Assembly (NCBI GenBank): GCA_026417515.1
Contig: JAOADC010000061.1
Coordinates: 82,074 to 116,848, forward strand
From: Actinomycetota bacterium
Lineage (GTDB): Bacteria; Actinomycetota; Aquicultoria; SKW223
Direction of reading: 5' to 3'
DNA length: 34,775 bases
In this document: positions 16,328 through 27,560 of the stretch, in pieces
How the letters are laid out: each line of letters opens with the position of its first letter
Position numbering within the stretch: position 1 is the first letter of the stretch
Made by a program: the position numbers and the translations under genes
The notes under the pieces: model-generated
The model's database searches: none
What the model was told of the DNA's origin: nothing
The model's input: only the letters and a program-made list of their open reading frames with translations

Positions 16328-16807
16328 GTGAAACACACTCTTTCGGTTTTAGTGGAAAATAAACCAGGGGTTCTCGCAAGAGTGGCTGGTCTCTTTAGAA
16401 GAAGAGGTTTTAACATTCACTCTCTTGCAGTTGCCCCCACAGAGAATCCAAATCTTTCAAGAATGACAATAGTTGTTGATCTGGAGGGAAAACCACTTGA
16501 ACAGGTGGAAAAGCAACTGCATAAACTGGTAAATGTTCTTAAAATTCAAGATTTTTTACCCCACGAGGCGGTTGAGAGGGAACTTGCCCTTATAAAGGTT
16601 CATTCAACCAAAGAAACCAGGGCAGAAATAATTCAGATATGTGACATTTTTAGAGCAAAGATTGTAGATGTATCGCAGGATTCACTGGCTATCGAAGTAA
16701 CAGGAACTGAGGATAAAATAGATGCCATAGTCTCATTATTAAAACCTTATCGCATAATAGATTTAGCAAGAACAGGAAAGGTTGCGGTCTCCAGAGGAAG
16801 AAAATAG
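16328..16807 (+). CDS. ilvN: Acetolactate synthase small (regulatory) subunit
   Basis: This 159-residue regulatory subunit binds IlvB, raises its activity and normally confers feedback inhibition by valine. An N-terminal ACT domain (TLSVLVENKPGVLARVAGLFRRRGFNIHSL) is followed by the C-terminal ALS small-subunit domain. Length equals the IlvH/IlvN long form. The start is GTG 16328, one base after the ilvB stop (TAAG-GTG), with ribosome site sequence lying inside ilvB (AGGGGGCG). Valine sensitivity is expected for the family but not proven by sequence here. Confidence 0.96.
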   Translation: MKHTLSVLVENKPGVLARVAGLFRRRGFNIHSLAVAPTENPNLSRMTIVVDLEGKPLEQVEKQLHKLVNVLKIQDFLPHEAVERELALIKVHSTKETRAEIIQICDIFRAKIVDVSQDSLAIEVTGTEDKIDAIVSLLKPYRIIDLARTGKVAVSRGRK

Positions 16808-16827
16808 AAAAGGAGGAGAGATTTTAA

Positions 16828-17817
<990 letters not shown>

Positions 17818-17837
17818 AAGGAAAGGATGTGGTTATA

Positions 17838-19004
17838 ATGTCGCACCACAAAAAGCATCTTTTAATGACTCCCGGACCGACACCTGTACCAGAAAAGGCT
17901 CTTCTGGCTCAGGCAAGAGGGATGATCCATCATAGAGGTCCTGAATACGGTGAAATCATCACCAGAGTGGTTGAAAACCTGAAATATGTTTTCCAAACGA
18001 GCAGAGATGTTTTTATCTTTACTTCTTCTGGAACAGGCGCGATGGAATCGGCTGTTGTTAACCTATTCAGTCCAAACGATAAGGTAATTGTTGCAAGCAC
18101 TGGAAACTTTGGAGATAGGTGGGCAAACATTTCTTCTGCCTATGGTTTAAATGTCGTAAAACTTGAGTTCGAGTGGGGCACAAAAGCAGACATTGATGTC
18201 ATCAAGAAGGCTATTGATGAAAACCCAGATGCAAAAGGTGTGCTCTGCACTCATTCAGAAACATCAACAGGTGTTGTTAACGATGTAAAGGCTATTGCTG
18301 AACTTACAAAAGATAAAGATATGGTTGTGGTGGTTGACGCAGTTTCGGGACTTGGAGCATGCGAACTGAAAACTGATGAATGGGGACTTGACGTCGTTGT
18401 TTCTGGTTCTCAAAAAGCGCTTATGGCTCCACCTGGTCTTGCTTTTGCTACTGTATCAGAGAAGGCCTGGAAGTTTGTTGAAGAATCCAAATTACCAAAA
18501 TTCTACTTTGACTACAAGAAATATCAGGCTTCAATCAGAAAGGATCCACCACAGAGCCCATTCACTCCTGCCATATCAACTATGCTTGCTTTGGGTGAAT
18601 CTCTTCAGATGATTCGCGAAGAGGGTCTTGAGAATATATGGAAGCGACACATTGTTTTTGGAAGGGCAGTAAGAGAAGCGATCAAATCAATAGGATTGAA
18701 TCTCTTTTCGCCTGATGATGATTCTTCCTCTGCAGTAACTGCAGTCTGGTCACCTGAAGGAATAGATCCAAAGAAAATCACCACTATGATGAGAGTAGAA
18801 TATGGTATCACCATTGCAGGAGGGCAAGGCAAAGTTAAAGGAAAGATCTTTAGAATCGGTCACTGTGGCTACTTCCAGAGAAGCGACATCATCTCTACAA
18901 TCGATGCCCTGGAATCGGTTCTCTGGCGACTTGGATTCAAGTTCGAAAAAGGAATTGGCGTTCTTGCTGCTCAGAAGGTTTTTGACGAAGCCGGCATTTA
19001 TTAG
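17838..19004 (+). CDS. Class V aminotransferase (serine/alanine-glyoxylate type; possible phosphoserine transaminase role)
   Basis: This is a PLP enzyme of 388 residues in the alanine-glyoxylate/serine-pyruvate aminotransferase group. Marks are LLMTPGPTPVPEKAL at the N-terminus, SSGTGAMESAVVNL (PLP phosphate), HSETSTGV, VVDAVSGLGA (PLP aspartate) and the Schiff-base lysine in SGSQKALMAPPGLAF. ATG 17838 is preferred over GTG 17829 because GAAAGGA lies at proper distance. It directly precedes serA, a pairing also known in Thermotoga, where such an enzyme could replace SerC and convert phosphohydroxypyruvate to phosphoserine. Alternatively it makes glycine from glyoxylate using alanine or serine. 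Context favours serine synthesis; this is inference. Confidence 0.87.
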   Translation: MSHHKKHLLMTPGPTPVPEKALLAQARGMIHHRGPEYGEIITRVVENLKYVFQTSRDVFIFTSSGTGAMESAVVNLFSPNDKVIVASTGNFGDRWANISSAYGLNVVKLEFEWGTKADIDVIKKAIDENPDAKGVLCTHSETSTGVVNDVKAIAELTKDKDMVVVVDAVSGLGACELKTDEWGLDVVVSGSQKALMAPPGLAFATVSEKAWKFVEESKLPKFYFDYKKYQASIRKDPPQSPFTPAISTMLALGESLQMIREEGLENIWKRHIVFGRAVREAIKSIGLNLFSPDDDSSSAVTAVWSPEGIDPKKITTMMRVEYGITIAGGQGKVKGKIFRIGHCGYFQRSDIISTIDALESVLWRLGFKFEKGIGVLAAQKVFDEAGIY

Positions 19005-19020
19005 TGGAGGTTGATGAAGG

Positions 19021-20598
19021 ATGAAGGTACTTGTTAAGGAAAAGATTGCTGCTTCAGGAATAGATATGATGAGAAAAGCAGGTTTTGATGTTGAGGTTGG
19101 CACAGACTGGACTCAAGAAGAGTTCCTTGAAAGATTGGGCGAGTTTGATGCATTAATTGTCAGAAGCGGTACAAAGGTAACCAAGGAAGTTCTTGAGCAT
19201 GCAAGTAACCTGAAAGTTATTGGAAGGGCAGGGATTGGAGTCGACAATATAGATGTTGAAGAAGCAACAAAAAGAGGAATAATTGTTTGTAACGCTCCTC
19301 AATCAAATATAGTCTCTGCAGCAGAACACACAATTGCTCTGCTTCTTTCCCTCTTAAGGTGGATACCTCAAGCACACTATGCCTTAAAAAACGAGCACCG
19401 CTGGGAAAGAAATAAATTTATGGGAGTGGAATTTACAGATAAGATTGCAGGTGTCATCGGCCTCGGAAGAGTAGGTTCCATTGTTGCCCAGAAGTTGAGA
19501 GGTCTAGGAGTTAAGGTCATAGGATACGATCCTTATGTTTCAAATGAAAGATTCGCTCAACTCGGCATCACAAGAGCAGAAAAACTCGATGATATACTGA
19601 TGCAGTCTGATTTCATAACCATTCACCTTCCAAAAACCAAAGAAACCATGGGGCTCATCGGAGATAGGGAATTTCAGATGATGAAAGATGGCGTTTACAT
19701 CGTAAACACAGCAAGAGGAGGAATAATAAGAGAGGACTCCTTAATAAGGTTCTTGAAGGAAGGCAAAGTTGCAGGAGCTGCTTTAGACGTCTTTGAACAA
19801 GAACCTTGCACTGAAAGCCCACTTTTTGATTTTGAAAATGTTATCGTGACCCCACACTTAGGTGCTTCAACTGTAGAAGCTCAGGACAAAGCAGGTGTTA
19901 TGATTGCAGAACAGGTCATTGCTGCTCTAAAGGGAGAATTTGTTTCTGCAGCAGTAAATATACCACTATTGCCACCTGAACAGCTTGAAGTCGTAAAACC
20001 ATACCTGCCCCTTGCTGAGATGCTAGGCTCAGCCCTTGCTCAAATTTATGAAGGTAAAGTGGATAAGCTTGAAATAGTAGTTACTGGCAGACTTTCTGAG
20101 ACCAATCCATCTCTTCTAACAACTGGAGTTCTCAAAGGTTTCTTCTCAAGGGTTGTAGAAGAACCCGTAAGTTATGTCAACGCTCCATTGTTTGCAAAAG
20201 AAAGGGGCATCCAGGTCCTTGAGGTCAAATCTTCAATTTCTTCTGGATTCCACACAGATGAGATAATAATAAAGGTAGATGGCTTTGAAATAGCAGGCAC
20301 TGCAGTTGCTCCTCACTATGTACCAAGGTTCACCAAAATATTTGGATATGAAGTCGATATCGCACCTTCAAAGCATATTCTTATCATCCAGAACGAGGAT
20401 AAACCAGGCATTGTTGGAAAATTGGGCACAATTCTTGGAGAAAACAACATAAACATTGCCTCGATGCAGGTAGGTAGGCGTGAGGTGCGTGGTCAGGCAG
20501 TATCTATCGTCATCATCGACGAAGCAGTTCCTGTAAGCGTTCTAAGCAAACTTAAAGAAGTGGAAGGAATTATGGATGCACGTTACCTAACCCTTTAG
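19021..20598 (+). CDS. serA: D-3-phosphoglycerate dehydrogenase (long, ACT-containing form)
   Basis: SerA oxidises 3-phosphoglycerate to 3-phosphohydroxypyruvate with NAD, the first step of serine synthesis. The 525-residue protein is the long type. It has a substrate and Rossmann region ([16 protein letters not shown] near residue 145; catalytic [11 protein letters not shown] and TPHLGAST), an allosteric substrate-binding domain at about 325-440, and a C-terminal ACT domain with [26 protein letters not shown] that usually senses serine. ATG 19021 is chosen with GGAGG 10 bases upstream; an earlier out-of-frame ATG at 19014 stops after seven codons. It sits with an aminotransferase inside a branched-chain operon, an uncommon placement. 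Confidence 0.96.
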   Translation: MKVLVKEKIAASGIDMMRKAGFDVEVGTDWTQEEFLERLGEFDALIVRSGTKVTKEVLEHASNLKVIGRAGIGVDNIDVEEATKRGIIVCNAPQSNIVSAAEHTIALLLSLLRWIPQAHYALKNEHRWERNKFMGVEFTDKIAGVIGLGRVGSIVAQKLRGLGVKVIGYDPYVSNERFAQLGITRAEKLDDILMQSDFITIHLPKTKETMGLIGDREFQMMKDGVYIVNTARGGIIREDSLIRFLKEGKVAGAALDVFEQEPCTESPLFDFENVIVTPHLGASTVEAQDKAGVMIAEQVIAALKGEFVSAAVNIPLLPPEQLEVVKPYLPLAEMLGSALAQIYEGKVDKLEIVVTGRLSETNPSLLTTGVLKGFFSRVVEEPVSYVNAPLFAKERGIQVLEVKSSISSGFHTDEIIIKVDGFEIAGTAVAPHYVPRFTKIFGYEVDIAPSKHILIIQNEDKPGIVGKLGTILGENNINIASMQVGRREVRGQAVSIVIIDEAVPVSVLSKLKEVEGIMDARYLTL

Positions 20599-20630
20599 AT
20601 CTATCGTTGCTTTTCAGAAGGTGAAAATAA

Positions 20631-22166
20631 ATGGCAAGAAAAGTCTACATATTTGATACAACAATGAGAGATGGTGAACAGACAGCAGGTGTTACTCTGA
20701 CTTTTAATGAAAAGTTAGAGTTAGCAAGACAGCTTGCCAATTTAAATGTCGATGTGATTGAGGCAGGTTTTCCTTTTTCTTCTCCTGGTGATTTCAAAGC
20801 TGTTGAAGCCATTGCTGAACAGATTAAAGGTCCAATAATCTGTGCGCTTGCAAGAGCACTTCCACAGGACATAGACCGTGCTTATGAAGCTTTAAGAAAA
20901 GCAGAAAAACCCAGAATTCATACCTTTATTTCAACTTCAGATATCCAGATAAAGCACCAGTTGAGAAAAACAAGAGAAGAAGTCCTTGAAATGGCTGTTT
21001 CAGCAGTCAAAAGAGCAAAATCCTATGTTACTGATGTCGAATTTTCTGCAATGGATGCAACAAGAAGCGACTGGGATTTTCTTTGCACCATTTTTGAGGC
21101 AGCAATCAAGGCTGGTGCAACTGTCATCAACATTCCAGATACGGTTGGTTACACGCTACCTTCAGAGTTTTACGAACTTGTTAAATACGTTATTGAAAAC
21201 ACAAAGGGCATAGATGATGTTATTGTTTCAGTCCACTGCCACAACGATTTAGGGCTGGCAACTGCAAACTCACTTGCTGCCATCGAAGCAGGCGCCACAC
21301 AGGTTGAATGCACTGTAAATGGAATTGGAGAAAGAGCAGGAAATGCAGCACTTGAAGAAGTGGTTATGATAATCGATACAAGAAAGGACAGAATAGATGC
21401 TTTCACAGATATAAATATTTCAGAAATAGCAAGAACAAGCAAGCTTGTCTCAAGACTTACAGGCGTCTATGTGCAGCCCAATAAGGCAATTGTTGGAGAG
21501 AATGCCTTTGCCCATCAAAGTGGCATACATCAGGATGCTGTCCTCAAAGAACGAACAACATTTGAAATTATCGATCCCAAAAAGATTGGTTTTATTGAAT
21601 CCAAAATAGTTCTTGGCAAACTCTCAGGAAGGCATGCCTTAAAAACAAGGCTTGAAGAATTAGGCTATTTCCTTAACGAAGAAGATTTGAATAAGGCTTT
21701 TCAGCGCTTTAAGGAACTTGCAGACAGAAAGAAAGAAATCACTGATAGAGACCTCGAAGCAATTGTTTCAGCTGATGTAAAAGTTCCATCAGAACACTTT
21801 AAACTGAGCTATATCCAGGTTACCACCGGAAACAGAGTTATACCCACTGCAACAGTAGCACTTGAAAAAAATGGCCAGAGTTTCATTTCTTCTTCAACTG
21901 GAGATGGCCCTGTGGACGCTGCTTATCGAGCAATAGATAATATCACAGGATTCAAATGCAGACTTCAAAATTTCTCTGTCCAGGCAGTCACTTCAGGACA
22001 GGATGCACTCGGTGAAGTTCAAGTTCAACTTGATATTGAAGGTATTTCTGTTACAGGTAGGGGTATAAGCACTGATATTGTTGAATCGTCAGTTAGAGCG
22101 TATGTAAACGCAATAAATAGATACCTTACCATAATCAAGCAAGCAGAGGAGCAGGATAATGGGTAA
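20631..22166 (+). CDS. leuA: 2-isopropylmalate synthase
   Basis: LeuA condenses acetyl-CoA with 2-oxoisovalerate, the committed step to leucine. The 511 residues comprise the TIM barrel ([20 protein letters not shown] near the start, [37 protein letters not shown]), linker subdomains, and a C-terminal regulatory domain (about 385-505) that normally binds leucine for feedback. It is the full-length bacterial form, unlike the shorter NifV-like paralogue at 4998. AGAAGGTG precedes ATG 20631. Its last codons overlap the leuC start by eight bases. It begins the leucine block leuA-leuC-leuD-leuB. Confidence 0.96.
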   Translation: MARKVYIFDTTMRDGEQTAGVTLTFNEKLELARQLANLNVDVIEAGFPFSSPGDFKAVEAIAEQIKGPIICALARALPQDIDRAYEALRKAEKPRIHTFISTSDIQIKHQLRKTREEVLEMAVSAVKRAKSYVTDVEFSAMDATRSDWDFLCTIFEAAIKAGATVINIPDTVGYTLPSEFYELVKYVIENTKGIDDVIVSVHCHNDLGLATANSLAAIEAGATQVECTVNGIGERAGNAALEEVVMIIDTRKDRIDAFTDINISEIARTSKLVSRLTGVYVQPNKAIVGENAFAHQSGIHQDAVLKERTTFEIIDPKKIGFIESKIVLGKLSGRHALKTRLEELGYFLNEEDLNKAFQRFKELADRKKEITDRDLEAIVSADVKVPSEHFKLSYIQVTTGNRVIPTATVALEKNGQSFISSSTGDGPVDAAYRAIDNITGFKCRLQNFSVQAVTSGQDALGEVQVQLDIEGISVTGRGISTDIVESSVRAYVNAINRYLTIIKQAEEQDNG

Positions 22167-23421
22167 AACTATCTCTGAAAAAATATTCGAAAAACATTTA
22201 ATAGAAGGAAATCCTGTGGCAGGGGAGTTTGTTCTTGCAAGGGTTGACCTTGTCTTGATGAATGATATAACTGCTCCACCTGCTATTGAAGCTTTTTATA
22301 AGATTGGAGTTGAAAGTGTCTTTGATAGATCCAAAATAGCGCTCGTTCCAGACCACTTTACGCCAAACAAAGACATCGAATCAGCAATGCAAGTAAAAAT
22401 GATGAGAGATTTTGCAAAGGAGCAGGGAATTGAGCACTTTTTTGAACTTGGTAGAGGTGGAGTTGAACATGCACTCCTTCCTGAGAAAGGTTTAACACTT
22501 CCTGGAATGTTAATAGTTGGAGCAGATTCCCACACCTGCACCTATGGTGCTGTAAATGCATTTGCAACAGGGGTTGGCTCAACTGACGCTGCTTATGCGA
22601 TGGCTTTAGGAGAACTCTGGTTTAAAGTACCAGAAACAATCCGAGTAAATCTTAAGGGAAGGATAAATCCCTGGATAACTGGCAAAGATATTATTCTTTA
22701 TTTGATTGGAAAAATTGGCGTGGATGGAGCGCGCTACAAAGCCTTGGAGTTTGGAGGCGAACTCATTAAGGACCTGAGTCTTGATTCACGTTTCACCATT
22801 GCAAATATGGCAATCGAGGCTGGTGCTAAAGCAGGTATATTCGAACCAGATTCAATTTTAGAGGAATGGGCTCGTTCTTTCGAACCAGAACCTAATTTGG
22901 TTTATCCGGATAGCGATGCTACATATTCCGAGATAATCGAGATTGATGTTACTGAAATAGACCTTCAGGTAGCCTTTCCACATCTTCCAAGCAACACTCG
23001 AAATGTAAGCGAAATCAACGAAAAAATCTTTATCGATCAGGTCTTTATAGGTTCATGCACAAATGGTCGCATTGAAGATTTGCGAATTGCTGCTTCTATT
23101 CTTAAAGGAAAAAAAGTGGCTCCTAATGTTCGACTGATAATTATTCCAGCAACTCAAGAAATATATAGGCAGGCACTTAAGGAAGGGCTTATTGATATTT
23201 TCATAGAAGCAGGAGCAGCTGTTGGAACTCCAACTTGCGGTCCATGTTTAGGAGGTCACCACGGAATTCTTGCTAAGGGAGAGAGAGCACTCTCAACTTC
23301 AAATCGAAACTTTGTAGGAAGAATGGGACACAAAGAAAGCGAAGTTTATCTTTCAGGACCTTCAGTTGCTGCAGCAAGTGCCATAACAGGATACATAGCT
23401 TCTCCATCTGAGGTCCTTTAA
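22159..23421 (+). CDS. leuC: 3-isopropylmalate dehydratase large subunit
   Basis: This [4Fe-4S] isomerase subunit of 420 residues, with LeuD, converts 2- to 3-isopropylmalate. With a cimA gene in the same operon it should also handle citramalate to beta-methylmalate for isoleucine. Motifs are [23 protein letters not shown], the cluster cysteines in [14 protein letters not shown] and [11 protein letters not shown], and [17 protein letters not shown]. It is the compact homoaconitase-like LeuC type, about 420 residues against about 466 in E. coli. ATG 22159 overlaps leuA. The assignment to leucine, and not to the first aconitase set, rests on its position between leuA and leuB and the YLTT loop of its partner. 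Confidence 0.95.
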   Translation: MGKTISEKIFEKHLIEGNPVAGEFVLARVDLVLMNDITAPPAIEAFYKIGVESVFDRSKIALVPDHFTPNKDIESAMQVKMMRDFAKEQGIEHFFELGRGGVEHALLPEKGLTLPGMLIVGADSHTCTYGAVNAFATGVGSTDAAYAMALGELWFKVPETIRVNLKGRINPWITGKDIILYLIGKIGVDGARYKALEFGGELIKDLSLDSRFTIANMAIEAGAKAGIFEPDSILEEWARSFEPEPNLVYPDSDATYSEIIEIDVTEIDLQVAFPHLPSNTRNVSEINEKIFIDQVFIGSCTNGRIEDLRIAASILKGKKVAPNVRLIIIPATQEIYRQALKEGLIDIFIEAGAAVGTPTCGPCLGGHHGILAKGERALSTSNRNFVGRMGHKESEVYLSGPSVAAASAITGYIASPSEVL

Positions 23422-23431
23422 GGGAGGAATT

Positions 23432-23935
23432 ATGAATAAAGTCATCAGGGGTAAAGTTCATAAATTTGGAAGAGATATAGACACAGACGTCATCATACCT
23501 GCCAGATATCTGACAACATTTGATCCTCTGGAGCTCGGTAGGCACTGTTTTGCTGATCTTGACGAGAGCTTTGCAACCAGAGTTTCTGAAGGAGACATAA
23601 TAGTTGCAGGCGAAAACTTTGGTTGTGGTTCTTCAAGAGAACACGCACCAATCGCCATAAAGGGTGCTGGAATATCTGCTGTAGTTGCTGAATCCTTCGC
23701 AAGGATTTTTTTAAGAAACTCAATAAATATCGGGCTTACAGTAGTTGAGGCCCCGGGTATCACGAATTTTGTTGAAGATGGCGACGAAATAGAAATCGAT
23801 CTTGAAAATGGAAAGATAAGAAATCTTACAAGAGACCGGGAAATGAATTTTCAACCGCTTCCCTCATTCTTAAAGCAGATTATAGATGCCGGGGGCCTGA
23901 TAGAATTTGCTAAGGAAAGGTTGAAAACAAGATGA
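23432..23935 (+). CDS. leuD: 3-isopropylmalate dehydratase small subunit
   Basis: This 167-residue partner of LeuC has the swivel-domain stretches [38 protein letters not shown] and ARIFLRNSINIGL. The substrate loop reads YLTT, lacking the basic residues seen in the paralogue at 7423 and fitting the isopropyl group of isopropylmalate. AAGGGAGGA precedes ATG 23432. The stop overlaps the leuB start as ATGA. Together with leuC it probably serves both the leucine and citramalate routes. Confidence 0.95.
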   Translation: MNKVIRGKVHKFGRDIDTDVIIPARYLTTFDPLELGRHCFADLDESFATRVSEGDIIVAGENFGCGSSREHAPIAIKGAGISAVVAESFARIFLRNSINIGLTVVEAPGITNFVEDGDEIEIDLENGKIRNLTRDREMNFQPLPSFLKQIIDAGGLIEFAKERLKTR

Positions 23936-25017
23936 GAGAGTTTAAAGTCGCCATTCTCCCGGGAGACGGCATAGGTCCTGAAATCACTAAAGAAGCAGTA
24001 AAAGTTTTAAATGCAGTATCAGAATTATTTAATGTAAAGTTTAACTTTATAGAAGCAGATATTGGTGGAGTTGCTATTGATAAATATCAGGAACCTCTAC
24101 CAGAAGAAACCAGAAAGGTATGTTTGGAATCAGATGCAGTTTTACTGGCTGCAGTTGGTGGTCCAAAATGGGACTCAACCAAGCCTGGGGCCAAAAGACC
24201 TGAAGATGGATTGCTGGAACTCAGAAAATTACTCAATACATATGCAAACTTAAGACCTGTGAAGGTCTACGAAGAATTGATTGCTTCATCACCACTTAAA
24301 CCTGAAGTTGTTAGTGGGACTGATCTTTTAATCGTAAGAGAACTTACAGGTGGTATCTACTTTGGAAACAAGGGGAGAGAAAAGGATTTTGCCTTCGATA
24401 CAAATCTTTACACAGTTTCAGAAATTGAAAGATGCGTAAGGTTGGCATTCAGACTTTCTAAACTGAGAAGAAGAAAGGTAACCCTCGTAGATAAAGCAAA
24501 CGTACTGGAAACTTCAAGGCTCTGGCGAGAGGTTTTTCTCGATATTTCAAAAGAGTTCGATGATGTTGAAACAGAGATTCTTCTTGTAGATAACGCAGCA
24601 ATGCAATTAATAAGGCGCCCATCAACCTTTGATGTTATAGTAACTGAAAATATGTTTGGGGACATCTTATCAGATGAAGCAGCCACCATCTCAGGTTCCA
24701 TAGGTCTTCTCGCTTCTGCAAGCATTGGAGAAAGCCATCCATACCTTTATGAACCCATACATGGAAGTGCACCCGATATAGCAGGTAAGGGGCTTGCCAA
24801 TCCACTTGCAATGATTCTCAGTTCAGCCCTGATGCTAAGGTATAGCTTTAACTTATTTGATGCTGCAGATGCAATTGAAAATGCAGTAGAAAAAGTTATC
24901 CAAAATGGTTATCGAACACCTGATATTGCAACAAAGGCAGATAAGGCAGTTGTCGGAACACAGGAAATGTCTAATCTCGTTATTGAATTCTTATATGAGG
25001 ACTTTAAAAAGAATTAA
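23932..25017 (+). CDS. leuB: 3-isopropylmalate dehydrogenase
   Basis: LeuB oxidises and decarboxylates 3-isopropylmalate to 2-oxoisocaproate with NAD, and would also act on beta-methylmalate in the citramalate route. The 361 residues match the bacterial IPMDH length. The substrate helix reads LLELRKLLNTYANLRP, typical for IPMDH, and RELTGGIYFG and VDKANVLETSRLWR follow. The cofactor segment HGSAPDIAGKGLANP has the D-I pair of NAD enzymes, which contrasts with K-Y in the isocitrate-type paralogue at 7942. It overlaps leuD by four bases and is followed after 22 bases by ilvE with a GGAGG ribosome site. Confidence 0.96.
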   Translation: MREFKVAILPGDGIGPEITKEAVKVLNAVSELFNVKFNFIEADIGGVAIDKYQEPLPEETRKVCLESDAVLLAAVGGPKWDSTKPGAKRPEDGLLELRKLLNTYANLRPVKVYEELIASSPLKPEVVSGTDLLIVRELTGGIYFGNKGREKDFAFDTNLYTVSEIERCVRLAFRLSKLRRRKVTLVDKANVLETSRLWREVFLDISKEFDDVETEILLVDNAAMQLIRRPSTFDVIVTENMFGDILSDEAATISGSIGLLASASIGESHPYLYEPIHGSAPDIAGKGLANPLAMILSSALMLRYSFNLFDAADAIENAVEKVIQNGYRTPDIATKADKAVVGTQEMSNLVIEFLYEDFKKN

Positions 25018-25039
25018 CTAAAATGGGCAGGAGGTAGCG

Positions 25040-25960
25040 ATGCCAATTCAAAAAGTAAAATTTATCTGGATGAATGGTAAATTTGTTCCATGGGACGAAG
25101 CCAATATCCATGTTCTTTCCCATGCTCTTCACTATGGAAGCGGAGTTTTTGAAGGTATAAGAGCATACGAAAATGAGAATGGAACATTCATTTTCAGGTT
25201 GAAAGACCACATAATAAGGCTTTTCGAATCAGCCAAAATCTATTTTATGGAAATACCCTACAGCATAGAAGAAATTTGCGAGGCAACAAAAGAACTTTTA
25301 AGGAAAAACGAACTCAGAGCAGGCTACATAAGGCCAATTGCTTTTAGAGGATACGGCGAGATGGGTTTAAATCCTTTAAACAGCCCTGTCGATGTTGTCA
25401 TAGCCACATGGCCCTGGGGTGCCTACCTTGGTGAAGAAGGTATTGAAAAAGGCATCAGGGCAAAGATATCTTCTTTCAAGAGAATAGATGTAAACACACT
25501 ACCTCCTGCAGCAAAAGCAACAGGCCAGTACATAAATTCAATTCTTGCCAAAATTGAAGCGATAAAAGATGGGTATGACGAAGCAATCTTATTAGACCAA
25601 AGGGGATTTGTATCTGAAGGCTCAGGTGAGAACATCTTTATAGTTAAAAATGGTATCTTATATACTCCTCCTTCAGCATCTGGAATTCTCAAAGGAATCA
25701 CAAGGGACACTGTTATGAAACTTTCAGAAAATTTAGGATATAAGGTTGTTGAACAGGAACTTGTAAGAACAGATCTATATCTTGCTGATGAAGTCTTCTT
25801 TACCGGTACAGCTGCTGAGATAGTACCAATCAGAGAGATTGACCATAGAACAATAGGAGACGGAAAACCAGGTCCTGTAGTTAGAAATCTTCAATCTTCA
25901 TTTAAGCAATTGATTCAAGGAAAATATTCAGAATTTGAAGATTGGTTGGACTATGTATAG
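25040..25960 (+). CDS. ilvE: Branched-chain amino acid aminotransferase (class IV)
   Basis: This fold-type IV PLP enzyme of 306 residues carries out the last transamination for valine, leucine and isoleucine. Family marks are the N-terminal [29 protein letters not shown], the PLP lysine in [17 protein letters not shown], and the GSGENIFIV and [16 protein letters not shown] segments. Length and motifs match the IlvE group better than D-amino-acid transaminase or aminodeoxychorismate lyase. CAGGAGGTAG precedes ATG 25040. Its 3' end overlaps cimA by eight bases. The pathway position fits its role for all three amino acids made by this operon. Confidence 0.95.
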   Translation: MPIQKVKFIWMNGKFVPWDEANIHVLSHALHYGSGVFEGIRAYENENGTFIFRLKDHIIRLFESAKIYFMEIPYSIEEICEATKELLRKNELRAGYIRPIAFRGYGEMGLNPLNSPVDVVIATWPWGAYLGEEGIEKGIRAKISSFKRIDVNTLPPAAKATGQYINSILAKIEAIKDGYDEAILLDQRGFVSEGSGENIFIVKNGILYTPPSASGILKGITRDTVMKLSENLGYKVVEQELVRTDLYLADEVFFTGTAAEIVPIREIDHRTIGDGKPGPVVRNLQSSFKQLIQGKYSEFEDWLDYV

Positions 25961-27560
25961 AAAGAATAACGCTAAGAAAAGAAAAATCTACCTCTACGAT
26001 ACAACATTAAGGGACGGGGCACAGCGAGAGGGTATTTCTTTCACGCTTCTCGATAAACTAAAGATAACCGAAGCCCTTGATGAACTCGGTGTTGATTACA
26101 TTGAAGGGGGTTGGCCATTATCCAACCCAAAGGATGAGGAGTATTTTAAAGAAGCATCTAGACTTAATTTAAAAAATGCTAAATTGGTAGCATTTGGCAG
26201 TACTCGAAGAAAGGGGATTTCTCCAGAATCTGATGAAAATCTAAGATCTCTTTTAAATGCAGAGACTGAAACTGTATGCATATTTGGTAAAAGCTGGGAT
26301 CTTCATGTTAGATATGCCTTAAAAACTTCATTTGAAGAGAACTTGCGAATGATTTTCGACAGTGTGTCTTTTCTTAAGAAACATTCTCGCGAGGTCATCT
26401 TTGATGCTGAACACTTTTTTGATGGTTACAAAAGCAATCCAAAGTATGCATTAAAAACTCTTGAATCGGCAATTGAGGCAGGAGCAGATTGGCTTGTCTT
26501 ATGCGACACAAACGGCGGAACCTTACCTCACGAAGTTGATTCGATTGTTAGAGAAGTTATTGAAATCCTTAAACCCAATGGATTTAGATACGGAATCCAT
26601 GCACATAATGACGCAGACACCGCTGTTGCAAATTCTCTTATGGCTGTTCTTGCCGGCGTTGATCAGGTACATGGAACGATAAATGGATACGGAGAGAGAT
26701 GTGGGAATGCCAACCTCTGTTCAATCATACCTGCATTAAAGTTAAAGTTGGACTTTAAGTGTGTAACATCAAGCCAATTAAAGAAGCTGACAGAAATTTC
26801 TAATTTAGTGGCTGAACTTGCAAATGTAACCCCTATACCATGGCAACCCTATGTTGGTTCAACAGCGTTTGCACATAAAGGAGGGGTACACGTTAGTCCT
26901 GTCAGGGAAAAATCTTCAACCTATGAGCATATTCCACCTCAAATGGTTGGCAATCTAAGGAGAATAGTTGTTTCAGAACTTGCAGGAAAGAGTACCATCA
27001 TTTTAAAAACACAGGAACTTGGGCTTAAATTGGATGAGAAAGACGAAATTATTGATAGGGTACTTAAAAAAGTAAAGAGACTTGAAAAAGTTGGATATCA
27101 CTTCGAAGCAGCGGATGCAAGTTTTGAACTTTTAATCAGATCTGAACTTGGAATTAGAAAGCATTTCTTTAACCTTGAAAGCTACAGGGTTATCGTTGAA
27201 AAGAGAGAGGATGGAAAACTGGTAACTGAGGCAACAATTAAGCTGTATGTAGACGGTGAAAGGATTATCCAGACTGAAGAGGGTAATGGACCGGTTAATG
27301 CTCTTGACAGGGCGCTGAGATCAGCTCTTGAAAAAGCATACCCTGAACTTAAAAATATCAAACTCACAGACTACAAGGTAAGGGTGCTTCAAGAAAAACA
27401 GGGGACTGAAGCAGTTGTTCGCGTCCTTATTGAGACAACCGATGGTGTAAGGACCTGGGGCACCATAGGAGTTTCGCCAAACATCATTGAAGCAAGCTGG
27501 GATGCTCTTGTTGAATCAATTGAGTACGGTTTAATGAAAGAAAAAAACGAAACACCATGA
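25953..27560 (+). CDS. cimA: (R)-citramalate synthase
   Basis: CimA condenses pyruvate with acetyl-CoA to citramalate. LeuCDB then convert this to 2-oxobutyrate for isoleucine, so threonine is not needed. The protein has a DRE-TIM barrel with [37 protein letters not shown] and [20 protein letters not shown], followed by a C-terminal regulatory domain (about residues 405-530) that usually senses isoleucine. The RDGAQREG variant and about 535 residues match the bacterial CimA family. ATG 25953 is chosen over TTG 25935; it overlaps ilvE by eight bases. No ilvA-like gene is seen here. The stop overlaps the following FAH gene by four bases. Confidence 0.93.
   Translation: MYRKNNAKKRKIYLYDTTLRDGAQREGISFTLLDKLKITEALDELGVDYIEGGWPLSNPKDEEYFKEASRLNLKNAKLVAFGSTRRKGISPESDENLRSLLNAETETVCIFGKSWDLHVRYALKTSFEENLRMIFDSVSFLKKHSREVIFDAEHFFDGYKSNPKYALKTLESAIEAGADWLVLCDTNGGTLPHEVDSIVREVIEILKPNGFRYGIHAHNDADTAVANSLMAVLAGVDQVHGTINGYGERCGNANLCSIIPALKLKLDFKCVTSSQLKKLTEISNLVAELANVTPIPWQPYVGSTAFAHKGGVHVSPVREKSSTYEHIPPQMVGNLRRIVVSELAGKSTIILKTQELGLKLDEKDEIIDRVLKKVKRLEKVGYHFEAADASFELLIRSELGIRKHFFNLESYRVIVEKREDGKLVTEATIKLYVDGERIIQTEEGNGPVNALDRALRSALEKAYPELKNIKLTDYKVRVLQEKQGTEAVVRVLIETTDGVRTWGTIGVSPNIIEASWDALVESIEYGLMKEKNETP

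Noticed and set aside
19014-19037. Seven-codon micro-ORF before serA (ATG 19014) as a leader peptide
   Set aside because: It has no run of regulatory codons, the ribosome site spacing is too tight, and no attenuator structure follows. It is probably a by-product of GATGAAGGATG.
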